Counted from the stretch's first letter, positions 24,501-31,655 are shown. The stretch is DNA of 42,630 nt from JAZNBI01 sp045586995 (GCA_045586995.1 JAZNBI010000001.1:1-42630), one strand, 5' to 3'. The notes: generated by a model not told the origin, from the letters alone. Numbers and translations: made by a program.

Positions 24501-25163
24501 AAGATCAAGATAATCCTGATAGTTATCTTTCTCCTTCATCGTAATCGAATAATCATAAGTCCAATTCTTTGAAAAAGTCAGATAGCGCGCTTCTTTAAAA
24601 GGAACCTCTCCGTTTATCTTGAAAATTCTTTCAATAAAAGCGGGCTTTCCTTCAACCGGATAATATTCGACAACAATACTGTATCTCGCAGTTTGCGGAA
24701 CATTAACCTTCCACGAAACCGTACCGTCGCCGGGAGTATAAAGCGCCTCCACGTTATCGTATTTATTAACCGAATAATCGGCATCCGAATTTTCTTTGTC
24801 AATGTCATTAATAACATCAACCTCAACGCTTTGGGTTGCCTTCGGTACATTCCACACATAAGTGGATGTGCCATCTTCCCCCTTGATTTCGGTGGAATGT
24901 TCAATGACATACTCACTGTATTTTGAGGATGCCATTAATTCTTTTACATCCTCAATAGATTTGTCGGTGACGGAAGAATTGTTCCCACCGTCGCTCTCGG
25001 GCTCTTCACCCGAAGTCGCCCCGTTGCCTTCTTCTGTTTGGGGCTGCCCCAAAGCAACCGACTGCTTTGCATCCTCGGCTCCGGCAAAAATGACACTGCC
25101 ACTCAATACAAAAACGAATGCCAGGATCAAAGCCACGAGTCTTTGGAAATTGGATTTGCACAT
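21531..25163 (-). CDS. Large extracellular solute-binding protein with carbohydrate-binding modules
   Basis: 1210 residues, about three times the usual 400-450. ATG 25163 follows GTAGGAGG. Signal peptide 1 to about 29 ending Phe-Ala-Gly-Ala, with no lipobox Cys, which is unusual since Bacillota binding proteins are mostly lipoproteins. Then an acidic Ser/Gly linker, a beta-sandwich about 130-330, and a second CBM6/35-like sandwich about 345-510 (Ile-Glu-Ala-Glu-Tyr start, Trp-Leu-Lys-Tyr-Thr-Val). A helical stretch about 510-640 follows. The type-1 solute-binding domain spans about 690-1115 (Leu-Ala-Gly-Ser-Gly-Pro-Asp-Ala-Tyr; Phe-Met-Lys-Trp-His). A helical C-terminal tail completes it. It heads the operon and should capture a polysaccharide or oligosaccharide at the surface. 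Confidence 0.88.
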   Translation of the reverse strand: MCKSNFQRLVALILAFVFVLSGSVIFAGAEDAKQSVALGQPQTEEGNGATSGEEPESDGGNNSSVTDKSIEDVKELMASSKYSEYVIEHSTEIKGEDGTSTYVWNVPKATQSVEVDVINDIDKENSDADYSVNKYDNVEALYTPGDGTVSWKVNVPQTARYSIVVEYYPVEGKPAFIERIFKINGEVPFKEARYLTFSKNWTYDYSITMKEKDNYQDYLDLADKIGISATVSEDKKIITYSLPNGWTQEITSAIDAEGFRMLMADIDNNELRPTMVQSPKWDSYELRDSDGYYKDTFEFVINEGELSLSFTGVNEPMAIKSIKLVPHEDMTSYSTYISNYSDKTVGTSSIKIEAEYPTASSSQTIYPVQDNVSAITSPTAANKTYLNTIGGDKWASPSQWLKYTVKVDESGLYNIVARFRQNTLDGLYTSRALSIYTDYTKEEYIDKFGSDKGYYNGVPFSEATMLRFDFADNWQVSSLTDGNVGENGFSFYFEKDVVYTLEFKVTLGSMSEIISEIETALNKINSDYLNIIKLTGANPDEYRDYGFKRVLADTVYDMVVQSKKIYAIAENIEKNAGIKSSMVATLEQVAWLLDRMGMDPEDEIARNLSQLKGYIGTLGTWLSSAKTQPLKFDYIMVQPVGAELPKANANFFRSFAHEISNFFQSFFRNYNRMGAITEQLDEDSVVDVWLAYGRDQTQVIRSLINNDFTPTTGHAVNLKLVAGGTLLPSILAGSGPDAYIGLGQADVINYAIRGALVEIEDMEGFWDFAIPYEVDERGAYIIDENGNRISNPNAEFNEAAMMVLGIEDANEEFHYYGLPETQSFNMMFVRLDILADLGIDIPKTWDDVLAAIPTLQANNMEIGLVNDYNMFLYQSGGELFADNGMRINLDSNVALESFKTMCNMFTMYSFPYTFDFSNRFRTGEMPIGIANAVGTYNQLKVFATELEGLWQFVPLPGMVDENGNINNVSVSGVSAIVMISGIEEEKKAATWDFMKWHAQADCQTKYSNEMVAIIGPSAKHSTANIKALESLPWTTEEKNQLLLQFNNLASIPNYPGSYIIGRYTSFAFLAAYEDKADPVEELRNYIVTINKEITRKRQEFELETLELGETLAEKRINQVRTIIASDEALEWKGVNYNISDSAKSAQAVLLSKITTALDNADIELLYAASEDIEAMLTNTSLNSEDVAAFTLVAKFLDDAANALKSYLNYN

Positions 25164-25333
25164 AAGATTTTCCTCCTACATAGAGATTTTCAATACACAT
25201 TTTAGATGATTACGGACGCAAAAACACCGTGTCCGGTATTTTAAATCCTACCGAGTCAGCCACACGATACGTGCCGCCGACGAACTAAAAGGTCAAGGCG
25301 CGCCTGCAAGACCACGAAAAACGCATAAATTTA
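25164..25333 (-). promoter_or_regulatory. Long 5' leader of the ABC operon
   Basis: About 170 bases between the predicted transcription start and the solute-binding protein gene. It is notably GC-richer than its surroundings, with a GGCGCGCC palindrome (25296-25303) and CGGAC/GTCCG arms near 25213-25236. It could fold, but I recognise no known riboswitch. A cis-acting role is only possible, not shown. Confidence 0.35.
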
Positions 25334-25339
25334 TAAGAT

Positions 25340-25369
25340 ATAATACCACAAAAACACCCGATATGTCAA
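25340..25369 (-). promoter_or_regulatory. Promoter of the carbohydrate ABC operon
   Basis: Minus-strand TTGACA (25364-25369), 18-bp spacer, TATTAT (25340-25345), with TGG before the -10. A strong sigma-A type site; no clear operator was seen around it. Confidence 0.8.
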
Positions 25370-25385
25370 GTGTGTTCTGCCTTAG

Positions 25386-25895
25386 GCAATATATCGGGCG
25401 GCTTGTGAAGTTCACAAAATGTTCTTAAAAAAGTTGCAAAATTGTGGGGATTTTTTTATTTTAGTTTTCAAAAAAAACGTCCAAAAAGGCAGAAAAAACC
25501 AGGTAAATACAATTTACCCTGCTTGGCGCAATTTTGATAATACGATAGGTTTTTTTGTGCAATATGACAAGAAAAAGCAAGGTGTAAAATGTAAGAGGCA
25601 AAATTAGTAAGCGACATTTACTTTTTCGAATTTTGTTAAAATTTACCGTCACGTGATAAAAATATGATGTTATTGTGAAAAATAAACAATTTTTAACTCA
25701 AATTTTCTACACATAAAAATTTTATTTTTGAAACTGTTTTTTTTGGTTTTTTATTTTAAATGTAAATATACAGAACAGAATTATACCTCAAAACGCCACA
25801 ATACATAATATTTACATTAATACCATTATATGTATATTGCACAAACCCATAAAATCTATCGGATATATAATCTCCACTTCGTAGAGAAAATATAG
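25386..25895. other. AT-rich gene-free stretch
   Basis: About 510 bp of very AT-rich DNA with many A and T runs. The open frames here are short, lack ribosome sites and look random. The only structure noted is a small inverted repeat GGTAAAT/ATTTACC at 25502-25518. No gene, tRNA or riboswitch was recognised. Confidence 0.6.
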
Positions 25896-25934
25896 CGGGC
25901 GCGCCGACAAACTCCTTGTAATTCGGCACGCCCG
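25896..25934 (-). terminator. Terminator after nifU
   Basis: GC-rich 12-bp stem (CGGGCGTGCCGA with TCGGCGCGCCCG, one G-U pair) around a 15-base loop, followed on the minus strand by CTATATTTTC. It lies 28 bp past the nifU stop. Confidence 0.75.
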
Positions 25935-25962
25935 TTGTAAGTATTCTGTTTAAAGCATCAAA

Positions 25963-26400
25963 TCAATGATGATGACCTTCTATTTCACATTCTCTGCAGC
26001 CGCAGGATGATTCGGGTATCTCTTTGTCAATACCGTTTTTCTTATAATAATCCGCAATCGCTGCCTTGATTGCCTCCTCAGCAAGCACGGAGCAGTGAAC
26101 TTTAACAGGCGGAAGTCCCTCCAATGCCTCTACAACAGCAGCGTTGGTAAGCTTAAGCGCCTCATCAACTGACTTGCCCTTTATAAGCTCGGTTGCCATA
26201 GATGACGTTGCAATAGCCGCACCGCAACCAAACGTTTTAAATTTAACGTCGGTTATAATATCATCGCTTACTTTTATAAACATCTGCATAATATCTCCGC
26301 ATTTCGCGTTTCCGACAGTACCTACACCATCCGCATCGGCAATTTCTCCGACGTTACGGGGATTTGTAAAATGATCCATTACTTTTTCGCTGTATAACAT
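25963..26400 (-). CDS. nifU: Iron-sulfur cluster scaffold protein, NifU/IscU type
   Basis: 145 residues. The scaffold on which [Fe-S] clusters are built with sulfur from the desulfurase. The three ligand cysteines are present: Cys34 (Asn-Ala-Lys-Cys-Gly-Asp, with Asp36), Cys59 (Phe-Gly-Cys-Gly) and Cys103 (Val-His-Cys-Ser). The C-terminal 20 residues add three more Cys and end in His-His-His, an extra metal-binding tail seen in many clostridial homologues. It lies 28 bp after nifS in a two-gene operon. It could equally be named iscU. Confidence 0.92.
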   Translation of the reverse strand: MLYSEKVMDHFTNPRNVGEIADADGVGTVGNAKCGDIMQMFIKVSDDIITDVKFKTFGCGAAIATSSMATELIKGKSVDEALKLTNAAVVEALEGLPPVKVHCSVLAEEAIKAAIADYYKKNGIDKEIPESSCGCRECEIEGHHH

Positions 26401-26428
26401 AAATTTATCTTCCTTTCAGTATTAATTA

Positions 26429-27601
26429 TTACCCGGGAAATATCGGGCTCATAGCGCGAAGCTTTTGAACGGTTTCCTGCACCGTAGCAATTATATAATC
26501 GATTTCTTCATCGGTATTATCCAAAGAAAGCGAAAAGCGTACCGTTCCATGCGCTTTTTCGACAGCCAATCCGGTTGCCAAAAGCACGTGTGAGGGTTCA
26601 AGAGATTTCGAGGAACAAGCCGAAGCGGTTGAAACGCTTATTCCCATATGATCAAGCCAGAGCGCAAGTCCTTCACCCTCAACATATTCAAAGGAAACGT
26701 TTACGTTTCCGGGAAGTCGATCTTTTGGGTGTCCGTTTAGCTTTGTATACGGTATTTCCAAAAGTCCGTCGATAAGCTTATTGCGCATTTTTTCAAGCTG
26801 CGGAATTTTCGAAAGACGAGCCGTCGCATCGGTGATCGCCTGAGCCATTCCCATAATATAAGGAACATTTTCAGTGCCTCCGCGTTTACCGTTTTCCTGT
26901 CCTCCGCCATCTACAAGATTTTTCAAACGAACGCCTTTTTTTACGTAAAGTGCACCGATTCCCTTTGGAGCGTGCAGCTTATGCCCGGACATGCTCATCA
27001 TATCAACGCCGAGCTCCTTCAAATCGATCGGAAGGTTTCCAACCGCCTGCACCGCATCGGTAAACATAAGCGCGCCATGTGAATGTGCGATCTCGCAAAT
27101 TTCTTTTATAGGTTGAATCGTTCCGATCTCATTGTTTGCATACATAACCGAAACAAGAAAGGTTGAGTCGTTGACTGCCTCTTTAAGTTCATCCATATTT
27201 ACAACGCCGTTTTCATCAACACCGACATAGACAACGTCAAATCCGTCCTTTGCAAGCGACTCACAAGTGTGCAATACAGCATGATGTTCGATTTTAGTCG
27301 TTACAATTCTCTTTTTGCGGTTATTGGGTGCGTACGCCGCGCCTTTAATCGCCCAGTTATCCGACTCGGTTCCGCACGAGGTAAAGAAAATTTCTCTTGC
27401 TTCGCATCCGAGCGCCGCGGCAATTCTCGCCCTGGCATCGTCAACAAATTCCTTCGCCTTTTGACCGTCGTAATGTATGCTGGACGGATTTCCCCAATAC
27501 TCCTTAAAAAACGGCAGCATCGCGTCCATAACGCTTTGAGATACCGCAGTTGTAGCAGCATTATCAGCATATATTCTGTTTTTATAATCGAATTTGCTCA
27601 T
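26429..27601 (-). CDS. nifS: Cysteine desulfurase, NifS/IscS type
   Basis: 390 residues. PLP enzyme that takes sulfur from cysteine to give alanine and a persulfide for Fe-S assembly. PLP lysine Lys208 in Ser-Gly-His-Lys; catalytic Cys329 in Ser-Ala-Cys-Ser-Ser; cofactor His106/His107 in Glu-His-His-Ala-Val. Normal class I length. First gene of the nifS-nifU operon, with its own promoter 66 bp upstream. No Rrf2/IscR-type regulator lies beside it. Confidence 0.93.
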   Translation of the reverse strand: MSKFDYKNRIYADNAATTAVSQSVMDAMLPFFKEYWGNPSSIHYDGQKAKEFVDDARARIAAALGCEAREIFFTSCGTESDNWAIKGAAYAPNNRKKRIVTTKIEHHAVLHTCESLAKDGFDVVYVGVDENGVVNMDELKEAVNDSTFLVSVMYANNEIGTIQPIKEICEIAHSHGALMFTDAVQAVGNLPIDLKELGVDMMSMSGHKLHAPKGIGALYVKKGVRLKNLVDGGGQENGKRGGTENVPYIMGMAQAITDATARLSKIPQLEKMRNKLIDGLLEIPYTKLNGHPKDRLPGNVNVSFEYVEGEGLALWLDHMGISVSTASACSSKSLEPSHVLLATGLAVEKAHGTVRFSLSLDNTDEEIDYIIATVQETVQKLRAMSPIFPG

Positions 27602-27666
27602 TTACTATTCCCTTCGCTTTTCGTTTATTATATTGTCGAAAAGCTTTTTAATTTTTGTTTCAACAT

Positions 27667-27695
27667 ATTGTATACCTTTTTTGTATAATTTGCAA
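27667..27695 (-). promoter_or_regulatory. nifS promoter
   Basis: Minus-strand TTGCAA (27690-27695), 17-bp spacer, TACAAT (27667-27672). Confidence 0.65.
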
Positions 27696-27838
27696 TAGCT
27701 ATCTAAAATAAATGTGTTAATTTTTTGTGAATAGTAAATTTATAACACTCTCATCAACCTAAAATTATACCGCCCAACGCCGAAATTTTCCTAATTGGCA
27801 TTTAGTTTGAATTTTACAAATATAATAAATAAAATATG

Positions 27839-27867
27839 TTGAAAATATAACCTAAGTATGTTATAAT
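27839..27867 (+). promoter_or_regulatory. mntP operon promoter
   Basis: TTGAAA (27839-27844), 17-bp spacer, TATAAT (27862-27867), about 60 bp before the mntP start. The spacer contains AACCTAAG, too little to call an MntR box. Confidence 0.75.
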
Positions 27868-27927
27868 GTGAGCATTAATTTTGTAATCGCCTGTTTTGAG
27901 GCAATCTTGTTAAAAAGTGGAGGAGCT

Positions 27928-28500
27928 ATGGGATTTTGGGAATTGTTTGCACTTGCTATAGGACTTAGTATGGACGCCTTTGCCGTATCTGTTTGTAAAG
28001 GACTTTCTATGAAAAAAGCGCGTATCGGCGGAATGGTAAGCTGCGGAGTTTGGTTTGGCGGATTTCAGGCATTGATGCCGCTTATCGGATTTTGGCTTGG
28101 CAATTTTTTTGCCGATACCATTGTTGCCTTCGACCATTGGATCGCCTTTATTTTGCTTGCTCTTATAGGCGTTAATATGCTAAAAGAAGCGTTTTCCGAA
28201 GAAGAGTGCTGCGACTGCGACAAAAATGCGGATTTTTCGTTTAAAACCATGTTCACAATGGCAGTTGCAACCTCAATTGACGCTCTCGCAGTCGGCATTT
28301 CGCTTTCAATGGCAGGCAATGTTAATATTTGGCTTGCAATTTCCCTTATAGGAATCACAACTCTCATACTCTCTGCTTTAGGTGTTAAAATCGGCAGCGT
28401 TTTCGGAAACAAATTTGAAAAGAAGGCGCAAATTGCAGGAGGCGTGATTTTGATCGTTCTGGGTGCTAAAATTTTATTGGAGCATTTGGAACTAATCTAA
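27928..28500 (+). CDS. mntP: Manganese efflux pump MntP
   Basis: 190 residues from ATG 27928, behind GTGGAGG; a longer frame upstream has no ribosome site. Six membrane helices arranged as two related halves, each with an acidic helix motif: Leu-Ser-Met-Asp-Ala-Phe-Ala-Val-Ser and Thr-Ser-Ile-Asp-Ala-Leu-Ala-Val-Gly, the metal-transport aspartates. A cytoplasmic loop carries Glu-Glu-Cys-Cys-Asp-Cys-Asp. It exports Mn(II) from the cytoplasm. Followed after 16 bp by a CDF exporter, so the pair forms a metal-efflux operon. Confidence 0.92.
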   Translation: MGFWELFALAIGLSMDAFAVSVCKGLSMKKARIGGMVSCGVWFGGFQALMPLIGFWLGNFFADTIVAFDHWIAFILLALIGVNMLKEAFSEEECCDCDKNADFSFKTMFTMAVATSIDALAVGISLSMAGNVNIWLAISLIGITTLILSALGVKIGSVFGNKFEKKAQIAGGVILIVLGAKILLEHLELI

Positions 28501-28516
28501 TTTTCAAGGAGGTTTT

Positions 28517-29416
28517 ATGAAAACAGATCGAAAGATTTTGATTGCATTTTGCCTTAATTTGTTTTTCTCGATTTTTGAGTTTATAGGCGGTATAATTACG
28601 GGAAGCGTTGCTATTATGTCGGATTCAATTCACGACTTCGGCGATTCTTTAAGCATCGGTATTTCTCTTGCGCTTGAAAAATTAAGCAAAAAAAAGCCGA
28701 ATGACCGTTATACATTCGGATACTACAGATATTCGGTGCTCGGAGGCATCGTGCAGTCGGTCATTCTCGCCGTCGGCTCCGCACTTGTACTTATCAGTGC
28801 TGTTGAACGGCTTCTCTCCCCCGAAAAAATCAACTATGACGGTATGATTATTATTGCGGTTGTCGGCTTTGCGGTCAATTTTATTGCCGCATATTTTACT
28901 TCGGATAAGAATTCGATAAATGAAAAAGCGATAAACCTTCATATGCTTGAGGATGTTTTGGGCTGGGCGTTTGTGCTTTTGGGCGCGTTTATAATGAAGC
29001 TTACAAATTGGAGCTTTATAGATCCCTTGCTGTCAATATTACTTGCAGTGTTTATTATTGTAAATGCAATGAAAAATCTAAAGTCGGTGCTCGATATTTT
29101 TCTTGAAAAAACGCCTGATGGGATATCCCTTTCGGAAATAAAGTCAAATATTCTCTCAATCGACGGAATTTTTGATGTTCATCATCTTCATATATGGAGC
29201 ATGGATGGCTTTAAAAACGCTGCAACAATGCATATCATAACCGATTGCGACACTGCCGAGATCAAGCAAAAAATAAAATATAAGCTTGAAGAGTACGGGG
29301 TTGTCCACTCAACGATAGAATGTGAACGCACGGGAGAAAGCTGCAACGCTAAGGACTGTATATCTATATCCGAACCGAACGCACATCACCATCATAACCA
29401 CCACCATCATCATTGA
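28517..29416 (+). CDS. Cation diffusion facilitator metal exporter
   Basis: 299 residues behind AAGGAGG. Six membrane helices and a C-terminal cytoplasmic domain. The metal-site residues are present in helix 2 (Ser-Asp-Ser-Ile-His-Asp-Phe-Gly-Asp) and helix 5 (Leu-His-Met-Leu-Glu-Asp-Val), a pattern common in Zn/Cd/Fe or Mn transporters. The tail from about residue 288 ends in a stretch of nine His around one Asn, a likely metal-sensing or metal-delivery tail. Exact metal uncertain; the mntP neighbour makes Mn possible, the His tail suggests Zn, Ni or Co. Confidence 0.92.
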   Translation: MKTDRKILIAFCLNLFFSIFEFIGGIITGSVAIMSDSIHDFGDSLSIGISLALEKLSKKKPNDRYTFGYYRYSVLGGIVQSVILAVGSALVLISAVERLLSPEKINYDGMIIIAVVGFAVNFIAAYFTSDKNSINEKAINLHMLEDVLGWAFVLLGAFIMKLTNWSFIDPLLSILLAVFIIVNAMKNLKSVLDIFLEKTPDGISLSEIKSNILSIDGIFDVHHLHIWSMDGFKNAATMHIITDCDTAEIKQKIKYKLEEYGVVHSTIECERTGESCNAKDCISISEPNAHHHHNHHHHH

Positions 29417-29481
29417 TATAAAAATCATATTTTTCGCCATATTAAAATATAATGTGTTAATAAAAATTTTCGAGGTGTTCT

Positions 29482-29985
29482 ATGAGAAAATTGATTTTCA
29501 CATTTTGTATATTGGCGGCACTGCCCATGCTTTTTTCGTGCAATTCAAGCAAAACGTCACCACTTTTTGTACTGCAAAGTATGTGTGACAAGGAAGCAAA
29601 TTTGCCCGACGGCATTGTATATACCGCTTCCTCAAAAGAGGGAGAGGACTCGTTTTTATCCTCGGAAATGAAGAGCGTGCTTTATTCCGAATCCGATATG
29701 TCGACCGTATTCCCTCTCATAAAGGACTTTGCCATACGAATATCGACCTTTGAACATCCCTGCGAATTTGCGGTTTTTCTCTGCTATTCCCGAAGCAATG
29801 CAAATGACGTGGCAAAAATGTGCTTTAAACGTCTTGATATGCTGAATCAGTACTATAAGCAGACCGAATATGACGAATATACGAAAAACGCCTCGGTAAA
29901 TATTGTCGGAAAATATGTTATAATGACGGTGTCACCTGACAGCGAAAAAATACTTGTAGCTGCAAAAAAGGCACTCGGCTCTTAA
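29482..29985 (+). CDS. DUF4358-like lipoprotein
   Basis: 167 residues. Lipoprotein signal peptide with lipobox Leu-Phe-Ser-Cys20. The C-terminal 100 residues match the pattern of DUF4358 lipoproteins: Phe-Ala-Ile-Arg-Ile-Ser, Glu-Phe-Ala-Val-Phe, an Ala/Lys-rich helix with Leu-Asn-Gln-Tyr-Tyr, then Gly-Lys-Tyr-Val-Ile-Met-Thr-Val-Ser. Function unknown. It is 65 bp after the CDF gene with a TATAAT in between, so it may have its own promoter; the terminator after it closes the operon. Confidence 0.7.
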   Translation: MRKLIFTFCILAALPMLFSCNSSKTSPLFVLQSMCDKEANLPDGIVYTASSKEGEDSFLSSEMKSVLYSESDMSTVFPLIKDFAIRISTFEHPCEFAVFLCYSRSNANDVAKMCFKRLDMLNQYYKQTEYDEYTKNASVNIVGKYVIMTVSPDSEKILVAAKKALGS

Positions 29986-30022
29986 AAAACGATTCGTTCG
30001 ACTGCAAAAAAAAAGATAATTT

Positions 30023-30050
30023 AAATGCCACCCAATAGGTGGCATTTTTT
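30023..30050. terminator. Terminator after lipoprotein gene
   Basis: Perfect 10-bp stem AAATGCCACC and complement, CAAT loop, six T on the + strand. Its T-run overlaps the stop codon of spoVAC from the other side. Confidence 0.85.
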
Positions 30051-30495
30051 ATATAATTCCGAACAGCCAATAAATAACGCCGTAAATTACACCCGCAAGC
30101 GTACCGTAAAGTATAACAGGTCCTGCAACCGTAAAAATCTTTGCGCCTATGCCCAAAACCAATCCCTCCGAACGGCTGTCGATAGCAGGAGAGGCAACCG
30201 AATTGGCAAAGCCCGTTATCGGAACAAGTGTGCCCGCTCCGGCAAATTTTGCAATATCGTCAAAAATACCGATGCCCGTCAGCAAAACAGCTATAAAAAT
30301 CAATGTGACCGAGCACAAAAGTCCCGCATCCTCTTTACTTGGAACGACATATTGAAAATACAACGTCTGCAAGCCCTGTCCTATGGCGCATATCAGCCCG
30401 CCTGTTAAAAATGCAAGTACGCAGTTCTTAAAAATCGGCGTAGGCGGTGCTACGTCATCCGCAAACCTCTTATATTTCTCATCAATATTTTTCAT
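30049..30495 (-). CDS. spoVAC: Stage V sporulation protein AC
   Basis: 148 residues from ATG 30495, behind GAAAGGAGA. A mechanosensitive-type membrane channel that moves dipicolinic acid in spore formation and germination. Family core seen: Gly-Thr-Leu-Val-Pro-Ile-Thr-Gly-Phe-Ala-Asn-Ser-Val, then Ser-Arg-Ser-Glu-Gly, plus four hydrophobic segments. Length is typical (about 150). Unusually, spoVAD and spoVAE are not adjacent. I could not find a clear sigma-G promoter. The related short SpoVAE proteins are an alternative name. Confidence 0.88.
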   Translation of the reverse strand: MKNIDEKYKRFADDVAPPTPIFKNCVLAFLTGGLICAIGQGLQTLYFQYVVPSKEDAGLLCSVTLIFIAVLLTGIGIFDDIAKFAGAGTLVPITGFANSVASPAIDSRSEGLVLGIGAKIFTVAGPVILYGTLAGVIYGVIYWLFGII

Positions 30496-30571
30496 AATAA
30501 TCTCCTTTCCCCCTTTAAAATCAAAAGCACTTTTCATTTTGAAAACGCATAAATCATTTTATATGTAACTA

Positions 30572-30600
30572 TTTACAAAATCAAAAATAAGTTGTATAAT
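30572..30600 (+). promoter_or_regulatory. Promoter of small coiled-coil gene
   Basis: TTTACA (30572-30577), 17-bp spacer, TATAAT (30595-30600); the start codon is 30 bp downstream. Confidence 0.75.
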
Positions 30601-30629
30601 GATAATATAAATTAGTGGAGGTATTTGAA

Positions 30630-31001
30630 ATGTCTAAATGGGATAATTTTTGTGCCAAGGTAAGCAAAGCCGCCAATAAAGCGGTAAAAGAAACGGGGCG
30701 TCTTGCCGACATTGCTTCTCTCAAGATCAAATTAAACTCTATTGAGGTTAAAAAGGCCGAAGAATTCGAAAAGCTCGGAAGATTAACATACGACCAGCTT
30801 CGCAAAGGAATAGAAAGAAACGATGAGGGCGCCGAGGCAATAAGCGCAATAGACCGTCTTATAAAACAATATGATGAAATTCAAAAGGAAATCGATGCTT
30901 TGAAATCAAAGGAAGATAAAAGCACCGATACAGGAGATAAAAAACAATCCGAAGGCGAAGAAAAAGCTGGAGAAGCAGCCGCTGAGGACGAGGAAAAATA
31001 A
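30630..31001 (+). CDS. Small helical/coiled-coil protein, unknown
   Basis: 123 residues from ATG 30630, behind GTGGAGG. Residues 5-95 are nearly all helical with heptad-like spacing (Ile-Lys-Leu-Asn-Ser-Ile-Glu-Val-Lys-Lys-Ala-Glu-Glu-Phe-Glu-Lys-Leu-Gly). The last 30 are a disordered Lys/Glu/Asp/Ala tail. There is no signal peptide. Short clostridial cytoplasmic proteins of this look are common and unnamed. Single-gene unit with its own promoter and terminator. Confidence 0.75.
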   Translation: MSKWDNFCAKVSKAANKAVKETGRLADIASLKIKLNSIEVKKAEEFEKLGRLTYDQLRKGIERNDEGAEAISAIDRLIKQYDEIQKEIDALKSKEDKSTDTGDKKQSEGEEKAGEAAAEDEEK

Positions 31002-31014
31002 GCTTGCTTTTGAT

Positions 31015-31067
31015 AAAGGGACAACCGATACTGCAAATTTACAATTTGCATATCGTATGTCCCTTTT
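31015..31067. terminator. Shared terminator between two convergent small genes
   Basis: Long imperfect stem, outer AAAGGGACA/TGTCCCTTT and inner GCAAAT/ATTTGC with TTAC/AATT region in the loop; T-rich after the stem on the + strand and A-rich before it, so it can serve both directions. Confidence 0.7.
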
Positions 31068-31075
31068 CTTTTGCG

Positions 31076-31519
31076 TTAAAGGAACTTCTTCATCTCTTCG
31101 AGCTTATTCTCTTCAAATGAAATAACCTCTTTTGCAAGTGACAAAGAGCCCTCTGAGCACGGCTTGTTTTCAAACTCTCTGACCTTTTTAGTCATATCAA
31201 CTATTCCCATTGTCGATCCCTGAATAAGCATTTCCGCAATATGCGAGGAACTGGAATCGACAAGAGTATTCATAGTCATTCCCATTTTTGCGGACGCTTT
31301 GGTAAGAACATTCTCCTCTTTTGCCTCTTCTCCCGAAATATTAAGCATACTCTTTGCTCGGGTTGCAAACTTCTCATATCCTTCGAGATGTGTTTTCATC
31401 GTGTTTTTAAGGTCAATATCATTTACTTTGGGCATTAAGTATGATATTGAATCCGATCCCATTTTAACATTTTTGTATACAAATGTTAAAAGCTCGTTTG
31501 TGGTTTCCGTAGCATTCAT
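31076..31519 (-). CDS. Four-helix (ferritin-like) protein, unknown
   Basis: 147 residues, start ATG 31519 with GGAGG somewhat far upstream (12 bases). Almost wholly helical in four blocks, beginning Asn-Glu-Leu-Leu-Thr-Phe-Val-Tyr-Lys-Asn-Val. It has many Met (Met-Gly-Met-Thr-Met-Asn-Thr-Leu) and a conserved-looking Ser-Ser-Ser-Ser-His-Ile-Ala-Glu-Met. The fold resembles ferritin-like/DUF2383-type bundles, but clear ExxH iron ligands are not all visible, so iron binding is not claimed. Convergent with the coiled-coil gene. Confidence 0.65.
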   Translation of the reverse strand: MNATETTNELLTFVYKNVKMGSDSISYLMPKVNDIDLKNTMKTHLEGYEKFATRAKSMLNISGEEAKEENVLTKASAKMGMTMNTLVDSSSSHIAEMLIQGSTMGIVDMTKKVREFENKPCSEGSLSLAKEVISFEENKLEEMKKFL

Positions 31520-31590
31520 ATTATTTGCAAATCCTCCAAAAAAATATTTGTATATATATTATGTGCGTTTTTTTCAAAAATATTATAGAA

Positions 31591-31632
31591 ATAAAATCCC
31601 CATCGCACTTTTTTCAAATTGCGATAGGGATC
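31591..31632 (-). terminator. RNase P RNA terminator
   Basis: Minus-strand stem ATCCCTATCGCA / TGCGATGGGGAT (one G-U) with a 12-base loop, then TTTATTT. It lies 24 bases past the mature 3' end of the RNA. Confidence 0.8.
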
Positions 31633-31655
31633 TCGATAATATCAAATATTTAATT

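Larger units (their letters stand above)
27602..27927. other. Divergent promoter region nifS / mntP
   Basis: 326 bp without a gene. It holds the two promoters listed separately. I looked for a yybP-ykoY manganese riboswitch before mntP and did not find its conserved elements. Confidence 0.6.

Noticed and set aside
25419..25607. Small open frames in the AT-rich stretch before nifU
   Set aside because: Short, overlapping frames on both strands, no ribosome sites and no recognisable domain.
27700..27927. Manganese (yybP-ykoY) riboswitch before mntP
   Set aside because: The conserved paired elements of that riboswitch are not visible; the leader is only about 55 bases after the predicted start.
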